In this document: piece by piece, positions 27,514 to 36,486 of the stretch
Layout of the letters: every line of letters begins with the position of its first letter
Position numbering within the stretch: the first letter of the stretch is position 1
From: DATJGR01 sp963735085
GTDB taxonomy: Bacteria; Pseudomonadota; Gammaproteobacteria; Pseudomonadales; Azotimanducaceae
DNA: 64,000 bases
Direction of reading: 5' to 3'
NCBI GenBank assembly: GCA_963735085.1
Contig: CAVTJP010000006.1
Location: forward strand, 248,001 to 312,000
Notes under the pieces: model-generated
The model's database searches: none
What the model was told of the DNA's origin: nothing
Seen by the model: only the letters and a program-made list of their open reading frames with translations
Position numbers and translations under genes: made by a program

Positions 27514-29474
27514 GCGCTCGACTCGACGGTGCCCGCGGCGCCGGCGCGCACGCGCAGCCGCCGGTAGCGCGCGTCGGTCACCGCCGTCACGCCACCGAAC
27601 GCCATCAGCAGCGCGCCGAACCACACCCAGCGCACCAGCGGTTTGTAATGCAGGCGCATCGTCCAGCCGCCGCCACCCGTCGGTTCGCCCATCGCAACAT
27701 ACACATCGCGCGTGAGGCCCGGCTCGATCGCTGCTTCGGTCATCACGTTGCCGCCGGCCAGGTAGTGGCGCTTCTCGGGGAACAGCAGGTACTCCTCGCC
27801 ATCGCCGTCGACGCGAACTGTGCCGCGATCGGATACATAGTTAGGCCCGCGGATCCGGTCGACCGCAACGAGCGTGAATGTCAGCGCACCGAGATGCGCC
27901 GAGCCACCGGTCGTCAGACGCACGTCGCGCTCGAGCGACGTGTGGCTGGTGATGACGATACCGGTCAGCGTGACGGCAAAACCGATGTGCGCGAGTGTCA
28001 TGCCGAGGTAACCCGCGCTCAGCCGGCGTAGCCCGCTGACGCGCCGGCCCGCTTGCTGCCAGGCATCTTCGATGTGCGTGCCGACGATCCACAGTGCAAG
28101 CGTGATACCGGCCGCGAGCTGCCACTTGAACACACCGGTGACGATCAGCGGCAGCGCCACACCGATCACAACGCTCGCGGCGAACACCGCACCTAGCTTG
28201 CGCCATAGATAGCCGACACCAGTGCGCTTCCAGCGTGTCGACGGGCCAATGCCGAGCGCCAGTGCCACCACCACCATCAGCGGAATGAATACCGCGTTGA
28301 AATACGGTGGGCCGACCGAGATTTTTCCGCCACCCGTCAGCGCTTCATATGCCAGCGGATATAAGGTGCCGAGCAATACTACGGCCATTGCGACGACCAG
28401 CAGTACGTTGTTGACCAGCAACAACACTTCGCGCGACAGCCCGGCGAAATGCACGCGCGAACGAATCAGCGGCACGCGCACCGCATACAACGTCAACGAT
28501 CCACCGACCACGATCACCAGAAACGCCAGGATGAACAGCCCCCGTTTGGGGTCCACCGCGAACGCGTGCACCGACGTCAACACACCCGAACGGACGATGA
28601 ACGCGCCCAGCAGTGACAGCGAAAATGCAGCAATCGCGAGCAGCACCGTCCAACTCTTGAACGCACCGCGCTTTTCGGTCACTGCCAGCGAATGCACCAG
28701 CGCGGTACCCACCAGCCACGGCATGAACGATGCGTTCTCCACCGGATCCCAGAACCACCAGCCGCCCCAGCCGAGTTCGTAATACGACCACCAGCTGCCA
28801 AGCGCGATGCCGACGCTCAAAAATGCCCACGCGATATTGGTCCATGGTCGTGACCAACGCGCCCACGCGGCGTCGAGACGCCCGCTCATCAACGCAGCCA
28901 GCGCAAACGCGAACGCGACCGAAAAACCGACGTACCCGGTGTACAGCATCGGCGGATGAATCGTCAGCCCGAAGTCCTGCAGCAATGGGTTCAGATCGGC
29001 GCCCTGGGTCGGCGCGATCGGCAGCGCGCGCTCGAACGGATTGCTGGTGAACAACGAAAACGCAGCGAATCCGGCCACCAGCCAGCCCATCACCGCGAGT
29101 ACGCGACTGATCATCGTCAGCGGCAGATTGCGGCTGAATGCCGCCACCGCGAACGTCCACAGCGACGCGATCAGAATCCACAACAGAAACGAACCCTCAT
29201 GCGCACCCCACACAGCGGCGACCTTGTAATACAGCGGCAGCAGCGTGTTCGAGTTGGTCGCCACGTAACGCACCGAGAAATCGCTGACGACGAATGAGTA
29301 GACGAGACAACCGAACGCAAGTGCAGCGAACACGGCAACGCCGGTGGCAAGCGAAAACGCGCTGTGCATCCACGCGCGATAGCCGCGCGCGGCGCCGATC
29401 AGTGGCACCACGCCGAGCGTGAGCGCCAGCGTGAACACCAGTATCAATGCGAACTGACCGAGTTCCGGAATCAT
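27510..29474 (-). CDS. ccmF: Heme lyase CcmF
   Basis: A 654-residue polytopic membrane protein, the core of cytochrome c heme lyase. It has more than ten predicted helices and the WWD heme-binding domain GGWWFWDPVENASFMPWL, preceded by IHPPMLYTGYVGFS and followed by a conserved periplasmic loop near its C-terminus. The ATG at 29474 overlaps the ccmE stop as ATGA. It works with CcmH and CcmI to attach heme delivered by CcmE to the CXXCH motif of apocytochromes. Confidence 0.95.
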   Translation of the reverse strand: MIPELGQFALILVFTLALTLGVVPLIGAARGYRAWMHSAFSLATGVAVFAALAFGCLVYSFVVSDFSVRYVATNSNTLLPLYYKVAAVWGAHEGSFLLWILIASLWTFAVAAFSRNLPLTMISRVLAVMGWLVAGFAAFSLFTSNPFERALPIAPTQGADLNPLLQDFGLTIHPPMLYTGYVGFSVAFAFALAALMSGRLDAAWARWSRPWTNIAWAFLSVGIALGSWWSYYELGWGGWWFWDPVENASFMPWLVGTALVHSLAVTEKRGAFKSWTVLLAIAAFSLSLLGAFIVRSGVLTSVHAFAVDPKRGLFILAFLVIVVGGSLTLYAVRVPLIRSRVHFAGLSREVLLLVNNVLLVVAMAVVLLGTLYPLAYEALTGGGKISVGPPYFNAVFIPLMVVVALALGIGPSTRWKRTGVGYLWRKLGAVFAASVVIGVALPLIVTGVFKWQLAAGITLALWIVGTHIEDAWQQAGRRVSGLRRLSAGYLGMTLAHIGFAVTLTGIVITSHTSLERDVRLTTGGSAHLGALTFTLVAVDRIRGPNYVSDRGTVRVDGDGEEYLLFPEKRHYLAGGNVMTEAAIEPGLTRDVYVAMGEPTGGGGWTMRLHYKPLVRWVWFGALLMAFGGVTAVTDARYRRLRVRAGAAGTVESSA

Positions 29475-29911
29475 GACGCGTTTCCTGCAATCGACTTGTG
29501 CATCCCTTTCAATTCCGGCGGCATGTAATTCTCATCGTGCTTGGCGAGCACCTCATCGGCCTTGAATACGCCGTCGGCCTGCAGATGCCCGGTGGCGAGC
29601 ACGCCTTTACCCTCGCGAAACAGGTCGGGCAGGATGCCTGAGTAGACGACGGTGAACGCGGAGCCTTGCAGATCGGTCACGACGAAGCTCACGTCCAGGC
29701 CATTGGCAGCGCGGTGCAGGCTACCGTCCTTCACCATGCCGCCAGCACGAATTCGCGGACCCACCGGCGCCTTGCCCGACACCACTTCGGACGGCGGATA
29801 GAACAGGTTGATGTTTTCGTTCAGCGCGCGCATCACCAACGCCACGGTGACGGCAACGCCTACCAGCAGGAATACCACAGCGATCAATCGTTTACGCCGT
29901 ACGGGATGCAT
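29471..29911 (-). CDS. ccmE: Heme chaperone CcmE
   Basis: A 146-residue periplasmic heme chaperone. It has an N-terminal anchor (residues 8-27, RLIAVVFLLVGVAVTVALVM), an OB-fold beta-barrel, and the covalent heme-binding motif LAKHDENYMPPE with H125 and Y129. I chose ATG 29911 since GGAGG lies 6 nt upstream; ATG 29917 is too close to that site. The gene overlaps the 3' end of ccmD by about 20 bp and ends in an ATGA overlap with ccmF. Confidence 0.92.
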   Translation of the reverse strand: MHPVRRKRLIAVVFLLVGVAVTVALVMRALNENINLFYPPSEVVSGKAPVGPRIRAGGMVKDGSLHRAANGLDVSFVVTDLQGSAFTVVYSGILPDLFREGKGVLATGHLQADGVFKADEVLAKHDENYMPPELKGMHKSIAGNAS

Positions 29912-30098
29912 TGTCATCCTCCGCGCTGAGCGACGCGCGGCGCAGCCGCCGAGCCTGTTCGACAAAAAAACGTCGCCGTCTGAGCAGCGTACGTCCGAGC
30001 ACCACCGCGATGCCGGCTACGCCGACACCATACGCACTCCAGACATACAAATAATGTCCCCCCATATACAGGAAATCGTGCCAGTTCGAAAAATTCAC
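29892..30098 (-). CDS. ccmD: Heme exporter protein CcmD
   Basis: A 68-residue single-span membrane protein, short enough to be missed by length filters. The N-terminal WHDFLYMGGHYLYVWSAYG is typical of CcmD; a helix (about 20-37) follows, then a strongly basic tail (GRTLLRRRRFFVEQARRLRR). It stabilises the CcmABC-CcmE complex during heme transfer. The start is GTG at 30098, a GTGA overlap with the ccmC stop. Longer in-frame extensions run inside ccmC and are not real. Confidence 0.85.
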   Translation of the reverse strand: MNFSNWHDFLYMGGHYLYVWSAYGVGVAGIAVVLGRTLLRRRRFFVEQARRLRRASLSAEDDNASRTA

Positions 30099-30847
30099 GC
30101 GCGCCGCTCCCGCACCAGATCGGTGACCCATTGCGTGCGTTGCTCGCGCACGAGGATTTCGTTGCCGACCGCAAACAGCAGCACGCCGAAGAAAAACGCG
30201 TAGAAGCCGAGCACGCTGACGAGCAGCGGCAGGTACATCACGCTCGGCATTGTCGGCGCGCTGGTCAGCGAGAATGACGACGCCTGGTGCAACGTCAGCC
30301 ACCAGTCTACCGAATACTTGATAATTGGAATATCGATGACGCCGACAATCGCGAGGATCGCCGCCGCGCGTCCAGCGACCTCTTCACGCGGCATCGCTTC
30401 GCGCAACGCGATAACGCCGAAATACAGAAACAGCAGCACCAGCATCGATGTCGTGCGCGCATCCCAGACCCACCAGGTTCCCCAGGTGGGACGCCCCCAG
30501 ATTGCACCCGTCAGCAGCGCAATGACACAGAACACCGTGCCAATCGGCGCCGCTGCGGCCACCACCATGTCGGCAAGTTTCATGCGCCAGATCAGCAATA
30601 CGGCCCCCGCGATGCCCATCAGGATGTAACACGATTCCGCCAGAATCGCGCTTGGCACGTGCAAGTACATGATCCGGAAGCTGTCGCCTTGCAGGTAGTC
30701 CGGCGGCGCGATGGCGAGGCCCCAAACAAAGCCGACGGCAATGCCCAGCAGGCCCAGAACAAGCGCTGCCTTCGCCCACGGCGTACTAATTTCGAAGAAC
30801 CAGCGCGGAGAGCCAAGACGATGCCATAGCGTCTTCAAACGACTCAT
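30095..30847 (-). CDS. ccmC: Heme transporter/handling protein CcmC
   Basis: A 250-residue polytopic membrane protein with six predicted helices. It carries the tryptophan-rich WWD motif GRPTWGTWWVWDARTTS and flanking conserved histidines in MYLHVPSAI and TLHQASS. CcmC presents heme to CcmE. The ATG at 30847 lies 4 nt after the ccmB stop. Confidence 0.95.
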   Translation of the reverse strand: MSRLKTLWHRLGSPRWFFEISTPWAKAALVLGLLGIAVGFVWGLAIAPPDYLQGDSFRIMYLHVPSAILAESCYILMGIAGAVLLIWRMKLADMVVAAAAPIGTVFCVIALLTGAIWGRPTWGTWWVWDARTTSMLVLLFLYFGVIALREAMPREEVAGRAAAILAIVGVIDIPIIKYSVDWWLTLHQASSFSLTSAPTMPSVMYLPLLVSVLGFYAFFFGVLLFAVGNEILVREQRTQWVTDLVRERRA

Positions 30848-30851
30848 CTCG

Positions 30852-31571
30852 TTACTCCAGCGAAACGCGCAACGCCATCGCGGATGCGAACGGCGTCAAC
30901 GTCAGCATCAGCGCAAGAATCGCCGCAAGCCAGGCTAGTTGTGCCGAGGCATCCACGCCGTCGACCGTTGCCGCCACGGCACCCGCACCGAGCACCAGCA
31001 CCGGCACGTACAGCGGCAGGATGATCAACGTCAACAGCAGTCCTCCGCGCTTGAGCGCAACCGTCAGCGCCGCACCGACCGCGCCGAGAAGACTCAGGAT
31101 CGGTGTACCGAGCAGCAGACTCAGCATCAACGCTGGAATGGCCGCAGACGGCAGGAACAGCATCACCGCGGCGATCGGCGACAGCAGCGTGAGCGGCAGG
31201 CCGGTGACCAGCCAGTGCGCGATCACCTTCGCAAGCACACCGCTGAACAGCGGGTCGACATGCACGACGAACTGCTCCAGCGTGCCGTCGTCGAAGTCGC
31301 GACGAAACAGCGCATCGAGTGACAACAGGCTCGACAGCAGCGCCAGCACCCAAAGTACGCCCGGAGCGATTTCGGCCAATCGGTCGGGCCCAGGCCCAAC
31401 TCCGAGCGGAAACATCGCGATGCCCATCACGTAGAACATCAACGGATTGACCAGTTCGCTGCGCGAGCGATACGCGATCGTCAGATCGCGCCGTACTTGT
31501 GCCGCGAACGCGCGACCCGGTGCGGGCGAGTGGTGAAATGCGTCTCGCGGCATGCTGCAGGTGACGCTCAC
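30852..31571 (-). CDS. ccmB: Heme exporter permease CcmB
   Basis: A 239-residue ABC-type permease with six predicted helices. Family motifs include RRDLTIAYRSRSELVNPLMF near the N-terminus, RDFDDGTLEQFVV, and LLGTPILSLLGAVGAALTV. It pairs with CcmA; the complex drives release of holo-CcmE. I favour GTG at 31571, which overlaps the ccmA stop as GTGA. ATG 31553 is an alternative that would remove only six residues. Confidence 0.9.
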   Translation of the reverse strand: MSVTCSMPRDAFHHSPAPGRAFAAQVRRDLTIAYRSRSELVNPLMFYVMGIAMFPLGVGPGPDRLAEIAPGVLWVLALLSSLLSLDALFRRDFDDGTLEQFVVHVDPLFSGVLAKVIAHWLVTGLPLTLLSPIAAVMLFLPSAAIPALMLSLLLGTPILSLLGAVGAALTVALKRGGLLLTLIILPLYVPVLVLGAGAVAATVDGVDASAQLAWLAAILALMLTLTPFASAMALRVSLE

Positions 31572-32191
31572 GCCGACTGTCCGAGTGCATGCCGGCGCGC
31601 GCCGTCGACTCGAAGTGATTGATGCGTCGCACACAGCGCAGCGCCGCCGGCACGTCGATGCGCTTCGAGCAACCCGTGCACCAGCGCACAGCCCGCGTCG
31701 TCCAGCGCAGTGAGTGGCTCATCGAGCAGCCATAGCGCAGCGGTACCGAAGCCAAGGCGCGCCAATGCCGCTCGGCGCTGTTGGCCGGCGGACAAGTGCT
31801 GACACGGCGTGAACTCATAGCCCGCCAGTCCCACACGTTCGAGCAACAATGACAACTTCTCGGTGGATGCATCAGATCCTTCGATTGCGGCCGACCACGA
31901 CAAGTTCTGTAGCGGCGTCAACTGCAAATTCAGGCCACCGCGGTGGCCCATGTAGACGAATGCAGGCGTACGGCTGACCTCGCCGAGGAAATCCCCGGTG
32001 AGACCGGCGAGACAGCGCAGCAAAGTCGTCTTGCCGCTGCCGTTCGGGCCTGTCAACTCGATTACTTCGCCACTGCAAAGTTCCAAGTCGAGACACTGAA
32101 ACAGCATGCGGCCGTCCCGTTCGCAGCTGAGCCCTTTTGCTGCTAGAAGCGGGGCCGTTAGAAGCGGTGCCGTCAGATGTGATGCCTGCAA
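31568..32191 (-). CDS. ccmA: Heme exporter ATP-binding protein CcmA
   Basis: A 207-residue ABC ATPase. Walker A is GPNGSGKTT, the signature is LSAGQQRRAALARL, and Walker B is LWLLDEPLTALD. It energises the CcmABCD complex. The N-terminus begins with a duplicated LTAPL peptide encoded by a 15-bp tandem repeat, absent from typical CcmA proteins, before the usual AAKGLSCERDGRMLF start of the domain. It is the first ccm gene, and a TATAAT box lies 30 bp upstream. Confidence 0.92.
   Translation of the reverse strand: MQASHLTAPLLTAPLLAAKGLSCERDGRMLFQCLDLELCSGEVIELTGPNGSGKTTLLRCLAGLTGDFLGEVSRTPAFVYMGHRGGLNLQLTPLQNLSWSAAIEGSDASTEKLSLLLERVGLAGYEFTPCQHLSAGQQRRAALARLGFGTAALWLLDEPLTALDDAGCALVHGLLEAHRRAGGAALCATHQSLRVDGARRHALGQSA
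32148..32177. repeat. 15-bp tandem repeat in the ccmA 5' end
   Basis: AAGCGGGGCCGTTAG and AAGCGGTGCCGTCAG are adjacent copies matching at 13 of 15 bases. They encode LTAPL twice on the minus strand near the CcmA N-terminus. Confidence 0.6.
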
Positions 32192-32220
32192 TGGACCGTG
32201 GTCGTGGTGAAGCCGCGCGC

Positions 32221-32226
32221 ATTATA
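32221..32226 (-). promoter_or_regulatory. -10 box of the ccm operon
   Basis: On the minus strand this reads TATAAT, a perfect sigma-70 -10 element, 30 bp before the ccmA ATG. No good -35 hexamer is found 16-18 bp upstream, so an activator may be required. It lies in the 89-bp gap between ccmA and the GH13 gene. Confidence 0.5.
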
Positions 32227-32280
32227 GCGGGCGAAGTCCGCCATCCGGCGCACCAGGATCGCATTTCCTGGCACGGCTGC

Positions 32281-33852
32281 TCAACGGACACTGAACACGC
32301 CGTAGCCGCGTGGGCCGATGCGCACCTGCCAGCCCGATTCACCGTGCACCGCGTGACAGCGACGCGACAAGACTTCCGCGGCATCGCCGAGCGGCGGCAG
32401 CGCAACCGCGTGCGTGGCCGGTCCTGGGTTGATCGCGACGATCAACGAACCGCCCCGGCGATACACCAGCGGGTAGCCGTGCGACGCTGCACCTAGAATT
32501 TCCAGCGGTGCATCCGCAGCGAGGTCGGATTCCGTCACGCGCAGATAGATCAACCGCTCGACGTGATGCCACAGCGATTCGCGACTGGCACGCTGCGCGG
32601 CCACCGTTGGCCGATCGTCGCGCGGATCGATCGGCAGATAGGGCGTGGCAGACGGGTTTGTCGAAAATCCGGCCAGCGGCGAGGCGTCCCACTGCATCGG
32701 CGTGCGCGATCCGGTGCGTTGATAGCCCCCTTCTTTGCTCGTCAGATCGGCCAGATAGCGCATACCGATCTCGTCGCCGTAGTAGATGAACGGTAGCTGC
32801 GGCCAGGTCAACAGGAACGTGTAGAGCACCTCGAGATCGTCGCTATCACGGCCACGGCTCGGCCGAACGAAATCGTGATTCGACGTCGGCAGGCTGATCA
32901 GCCCACGTCCGGTAACACGCTGCTGCTGAAAATCGAACGCATTCCAGAAGCGCGTGAAGTCACCGCTGCCGCGACGGTCGAAGTAGGGCATCTCGGTGCG
33001 CTTCGGAAACGAGTCGGGACCGAGCAACAGCGCGTCGTAGCCTTCAACGCCATTGTGCTGCATGAAGTCCGCGTGAAAACCGGCATCGATCGAAGTTTCC
33101 GGATGACCCCATTCGGAGATCAGCACACGATCGCGATAACTATCGTCGAGCCAGGTGCGCAGTTCGCGCCACAACCGGCGAATCGCGATGCAATCTGGGT
33201 CGTGTTTGACGAGACTGCCGGCGAGATCAACACGGAATCCATCCACGCCGAGATCGAGCCAGAACTTCATGATCCGCTTGAGCGCCGCGCGAGTGGCTTT
33301 CGGCCCCGGCGCATCCGGCGTGTGCTGGTAGCTGCGCGTGATGCGTCCGAAGCCGTAGTTAAGCGCCGGTTGATGTGTAAAGAAATTCACCGCGTAAGCA
33401 CCGGAACGGTCCGACGACCCGCTGACGAAATCGAGATCGCCGTCGCGCCTCACCCACGGATTGTTCGTCCAGACGTAGCGCTGCGAGTATTCGTTGGTGT
33501 CGGCGCGTTGCGATTCGACGAACCACGGGTGCTGGTCGGAAGTATGTCCGGCAACCAGGTCGAGACAGACGCGGATACCGCGTGAATGCGCCGCAGCGAG
33601 CAGACGTTCGAAATCTGCGTTGCTACCGTAACGCGGCGCGATGCGGCAGTGATCGACGACATCATAGCCGGCATCCTTGAACGGCGAGACGTAGCAGGGG
33701 TTGATCCACAGCGCGTTGACCCCGAGTTCGGCGAGGTAGTCGAGCTTCGCTTCTATCCCCGCAAGATCACCGATTCCGTCACCGTTGGCGTCGTAGAAGC
33801 TCTGCGGATAGATCTGGTAGAAAACCGCCTGAGCGAGCCACGCCGGCGTCAT
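32281..33852 (-). CDS. GH13 alpha-amylase family glycosidase
   Basis: A 523-residue cytoplasmic GH13 enzyme; no signal peptide is evident. The barrel shows VFYQIYPQSFYDANGDGIGD, region I DLVAGHTSDQHPWF, region II GVDGFRVDLAGS (nucleophile Asp), region III LISEWGHP (acid/base Glu), region IV LPTSNHDFV, then FIYYGDEIGM. In region I the usual Asn before the invariant His is Gly. The architecture resembles alpha-glucosidases and oligo-1,6-glucosidases, and exact linkage specificity is not predictable. The ATG at 33852 overlaps the ppnN stop as ATGA. It is the last gene of a four-gene module with a TonB receptor and a sugar dehydrogenase. Confidence 0.85.
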   Translation of the reverse strand: MTPAWLAQAVFYQIYPQSFYDANGDGIGDLAGIEAKLDYLAELGVNALWINPCYVSPFKDAGYDVVDHCRIAPRYGSNADFERLLAAAHSRGIRVCLDLVAGHTSDQHPWFVESQRADTNEYSQRYVWTNNPWVRRDGDLDFVSGSSDRSGAYAVNFFTHQPALNYGFGRITRSYQHTPDAPGPKATRAALKRIMKFWLDLGVDGFRVDLAGSLVKHDPDCIAIRRLWRELRTWLDDSYRDRVLISEWGHPETSIDAGFHADFMQHNGVEGYDALLLGPDSFPKRTEMPYFDRRGSGDFTRFWNAFDFQQQRVTGRGLISLPTSNHDFVRPSRGRDSDDLEVLYTFLLTWPQLPFIYYGDEIGMRYLADLTSKEGGYQRTGSRTPMQWDASPLAGFSTNPSATPYLPIDPRDDRPTVAAQRASRESLWHHVERLIYLRVTESDLAADAPLEILGAASHGYPLVYRRGGSLIVAINPGPATHAVALPPLGDAAEVLSRRCHAVHGESGWQVRIGPRGYGVFSVR

Positions 33853-35264
33853 GCTGGATCGGCCGCCAGCCTAAAACACGATTCGTACCGCAAGCCAGGC
33901 AGCTTCATGCGCCCCTGGACAATGAATTCGCCGAGCACTTTCTCTAACACATCGATAATGTCGCGATCACCGTGCAGCGTGAACGGCCCGTGTTCGCGAA
34001 TCATCCGGATGCCGTGATCCTTGACGTTACCGGTGACGATTGCGGAGAACGCGCGGCGCAGATTGGCGGCCAGTTCATGGCACGGCATGTCACGTCGCAA
34101 TCGGAGGCCCGCGACACTCTCATGCGTCACGTGGAACGGCTGCTGTGACTCGATCGGTACTTTCAACAACCAGTTGAAGTAGTACGCGTCGCCGGAGGTG
34201 CGGCGCTGCCCCTGCACCTTGCGGATTTTACGGCCGATCCACTGGGCCGCGCTCGGCGCATCGTCGACGATGATCTTGTAGAAGCGGCGAACATCTTCGC
34301 CAAGTGTCAGCGTGATCATCTGATCGAGGCTGGCGAAATAATCGGCGCTGGATGCTGGCCCGGTAAAGATCAGCGGAAACTTCTGTGCGGCGTTGGCTGG
34401 ATCGATCAGCAATCCCAGCAGGTACAGCACTTCTTCGGCGGTGCCGACGCCGCCCGGAAACACCACGATGCCGTGACCCATCCTGACGAACGCCTCGAGG
34501 CGCTTTTCAATATCCGGCAGCACGATGAGGTGATTCACCATCGGATTCGGTGGCTCCGCCGCAATGATGCCCGGCTCCGTCAGGCCGACATAGCGCGCTC
34601 CCGATACGCGCTGCTTCACGTGGCCGATCGCAGCACCTTTCATAGGCCCTTTCATCGCGCCTGGACCGCAGCCGGTGCAGATGTCGAGGCCACGCAGGCC
34701 GAGGTGATAACCCACTTCTTTGGTGTATTCGTATTCGTTGCGCGAAACTGCGTGGCCGCCCCAGCAAACGACCAGATTCGGCCGCACGTCTGGCTGCATC
34801 ACCCGCGCCTGTTTGAGGATGTGGAACACCGCATCGGTGATGCCTTCGCTGGAGTTCAGATCGAAGCGCTGGTTGGTATCGATCTCAGTGCCGATGAAGA
34901 CCAGATCCCGCAGCACCGCGAACAGGTGCTGGCGAATACCTTCGACCATACGACCTTCGACGAAGGCGCCCGCCGGCGCATTCTTGATGGCAAGCTTGAG
35001 GCCGCGCGTGCGCTGCATGATCTCGATATCGAAATCGCGATACGCGTCGAACAGCGCCGCAGCGTCGTCACTTTCATCACCGGTATTCAGCACCGCCAGC
35101 GCGCAACGTCTGAAAAGTTCGTGGATCCTCGAATCCGCCGTACTCCGTAGTTGCTGCACCTCACGCTGCGACAGCACTTCGAGTGTTCCGCGCGGTGTGA
35201 CCTCGGTATCGATGGTCTGCCTGCGCGGCGGTTGCGAAATTTGCGGCAGCTGCGAGTTACTCAT
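33849..35264 (-). CDS. ppnN: Nucleotide 5'-monophosphate nucleosidase PpnN (YgdH, LOG family)
   Basis: A 471-residue protein similar in length to E. coli PpnN (454). It contains the LOG/lysine-decarboxylase-like core with CWGGHAVSRNEY, CTGCGPGAMKGPMKGA and the signature FPGGVGTAEEVLYLLGLL, plus N- and C-terminal extensions specific to PpnN. PpnN cleaves purine and pyrimidine monophosphates to base and ribose 5-phosphate and is stimulated by (p)ppGpp in E. coli. I chose ATG 35264, which overlaps the preceding gene by 8 nt (ATGAGTAA); the frame extends upstream within that gene. Confidence 0.88.
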   Translation of the reverse strand: MSNSQLPQISQPPRRQTIDTEVTPRGTLEVLSQREVQQLRSTADSRIHELFRRCALAVLNTGDESDDAAALFDAYRDFDIEIMQRTRGLKLAIKNAPAGAFVEGRMVEGIRQHLFAVLRDLVFIGTEIDTNQRFDLNSSEGITDAVFHILKQARVMQPDVRPNLVVCWGGHAVSRNEYEYTKEVGYHLGLRGLDICTGCGPGAMKGPMKGAAIGHVKQRVSGARYVGLTEPGIIAAEPPNPMVNHLIVLPDIEKRLEAFVRMGHGIVVFPGGVGTAEEVLYLLGLLIDPANAAQKFPLIFTGPASSADYFASLDQMITLTLGEDVRRFYKIIVDDAPSAAQWIGRKIRKVQGQRRTSGDAYYFNWLLKVPIESQQPFHVTHESVAGLRLRRDMPCHELAANLRRAFSAIVTGNVKDHGIRMIREHGPFTLHGDRDIIDVLEKVLGEFIVQGRMKLPGLRYESCFRLAADPA

Positions 35265-36486
35265 CGCGCTTGTTCGTGCTCGCGCTGGCCGTTGCGCCGA
35301 GGGTGATCTTGTAGACCGCATTGGCGTAATCGTCCGAAACGTATATACCGCCGTCGGCATCCTCTGCGACGTCAGCCGGACGACCGATGACATTCTCGTC
35401 GACGAGGAATCCGGTCAGGAAATCACTCGAGTGAATCGAACCGTCTGCATCCCAATGCAACGCGACGACTTTGTAGCCGTCTTTGTGTGTACGGTTCCAG
35501 GAACCGTGCAGCGCTACGAGCGCATCACCTCGATACCGGGGCAGCTGCCGATTGCTTCTGAGAAAGACCATCCCCAACGGCGCATTGTGGGCGCGAAACG
35601 AGAACGCCGGTGGAATCGACGCGGCGATCACCGCCTCGCGCCCCGCGCCAAAGTCGGGGTCCGGCACTCGGTCGCCGTTCGCAAAGGGCCAGCCGTAGAA
35701 GCCACCCTGACGAATCTCGTCCAGTTCGCATGGCGGAAAATCGTCACCCAGCAGGTCGCGGCCGTTGTCGGTGGCGTACAAGGTGCCATCGGCGCGCCAG
35801 TCCATACCTTCGCTGTTGCGCAGACCAGCCGCATAGACGTCGACGAATTTACCGTCGGGCGTGTAGCGCAACATCGCCGCACGACGATCGTCCTGCTCCA
35901 GACAGACATTGCACGACGAGCCGATATTCAGATACAGCAGGCCGTCGGGGCCGAAACGAATCGTCTTTTTCCAATGATTGCCGCCAACGGGCAGGTTCTT
36001 GATGATGACCTCGTAGCTGCCCGCAAGTTGTCCGGTGGCGGCGTCGAATCGCACTCGGCCAATCTGGCCCTGTTCGGCGACGTAGAGATAGTCATGCCAG
36101 AAATCGAGGCCGTTCGGTCCATCGAGACCTTTCAGCAACACGCGCCGTGAATCACTGGCGCCATCACCGTCAGCATCGCGCGCAAGCCAGTACACGCGGC
36201 CCTTGCCGGGCGATGCGACCAACAGATCGCCATGTGCCGTGACCCGCAATACGCGCGCGTCCGGCATATCGTTCGCGAACAGACTGATGCCATAGCCCGG
36301 CGGAACCGTCAGGCGCGATTTGACCGTCGCTGCGCTCGCGGTCGGCGCGGCGACCAGCCCCGGCAGCACATTCGCCAACATCCCCTTGAAGGGGATGTTA
36401 ACCGGCGGTAACCACAGCCAGGCGACGATCGCCGCGACAACCACTATCCCCAGCAAGCCGGCCGCCAGACGTTTGATCCATTTCAT
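35257..36486 (-). CDS. PQQ-type soluble aldose sugar / sorbosone dehydrogenase
   Basis: A 409-residue protein with an N-terminal membrane anchor or uncleaved signal (residues 4-27, IKRLAAGLLGIVVVAAIVAWLW). A six-bladed beta-propeller of the glucose/sorbosone dehydrogenase type follows. Typical features are RVLRVTAHGDLLVA, GLDGPNGLDFW, KNLPVGGNHWKKTIRFGPDG, LYLNIGSSCNVC, AGLRNSEGMDW and ALHGSWNRT. It likely oxidises sugars or polyols in the periplasm with PQQ. No PQQ biosynthesis genes are in the window. I chose ATG 36486, overlapping the TonB receptor stop as ATGA. Confidence 0.8.
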   Translation of the reverse strand: MKWIKRLAAGLLGIVVVAAIVAWLWLPPVNIPFKGMLANVLPGLVAAPTASAATVKSRLTVPPGYGISLFANDMPDARVLRVTAHGDLLVASPGKGRVYWLARDADGDGASDSRRVLLKGLDGPNGLDFWHDYLYVAEQGQIGRVRFDAATGQLAGSYEVIIKNLPVGGNHWKKTIRFGPDGLLYLNIGSSCNVCLEQDDRRAAMLRYTPDGKFVDVYAAGLRNSEGMDWRADGTLYATDNGRDLLGDDFPPCELDEIRQGGFYGWPFANGDRVPDPDFGAGREAVIAASIPPAFSFRAHNAPLGMVFLRSNRQLPRYRGDALVALHGSWNRTHKDGYKVVALHWDADGSIHSSDFLTGFLVDENVIGRPADVAEDADGGIYVSDDYANAVYKITLGATASASTNKRDE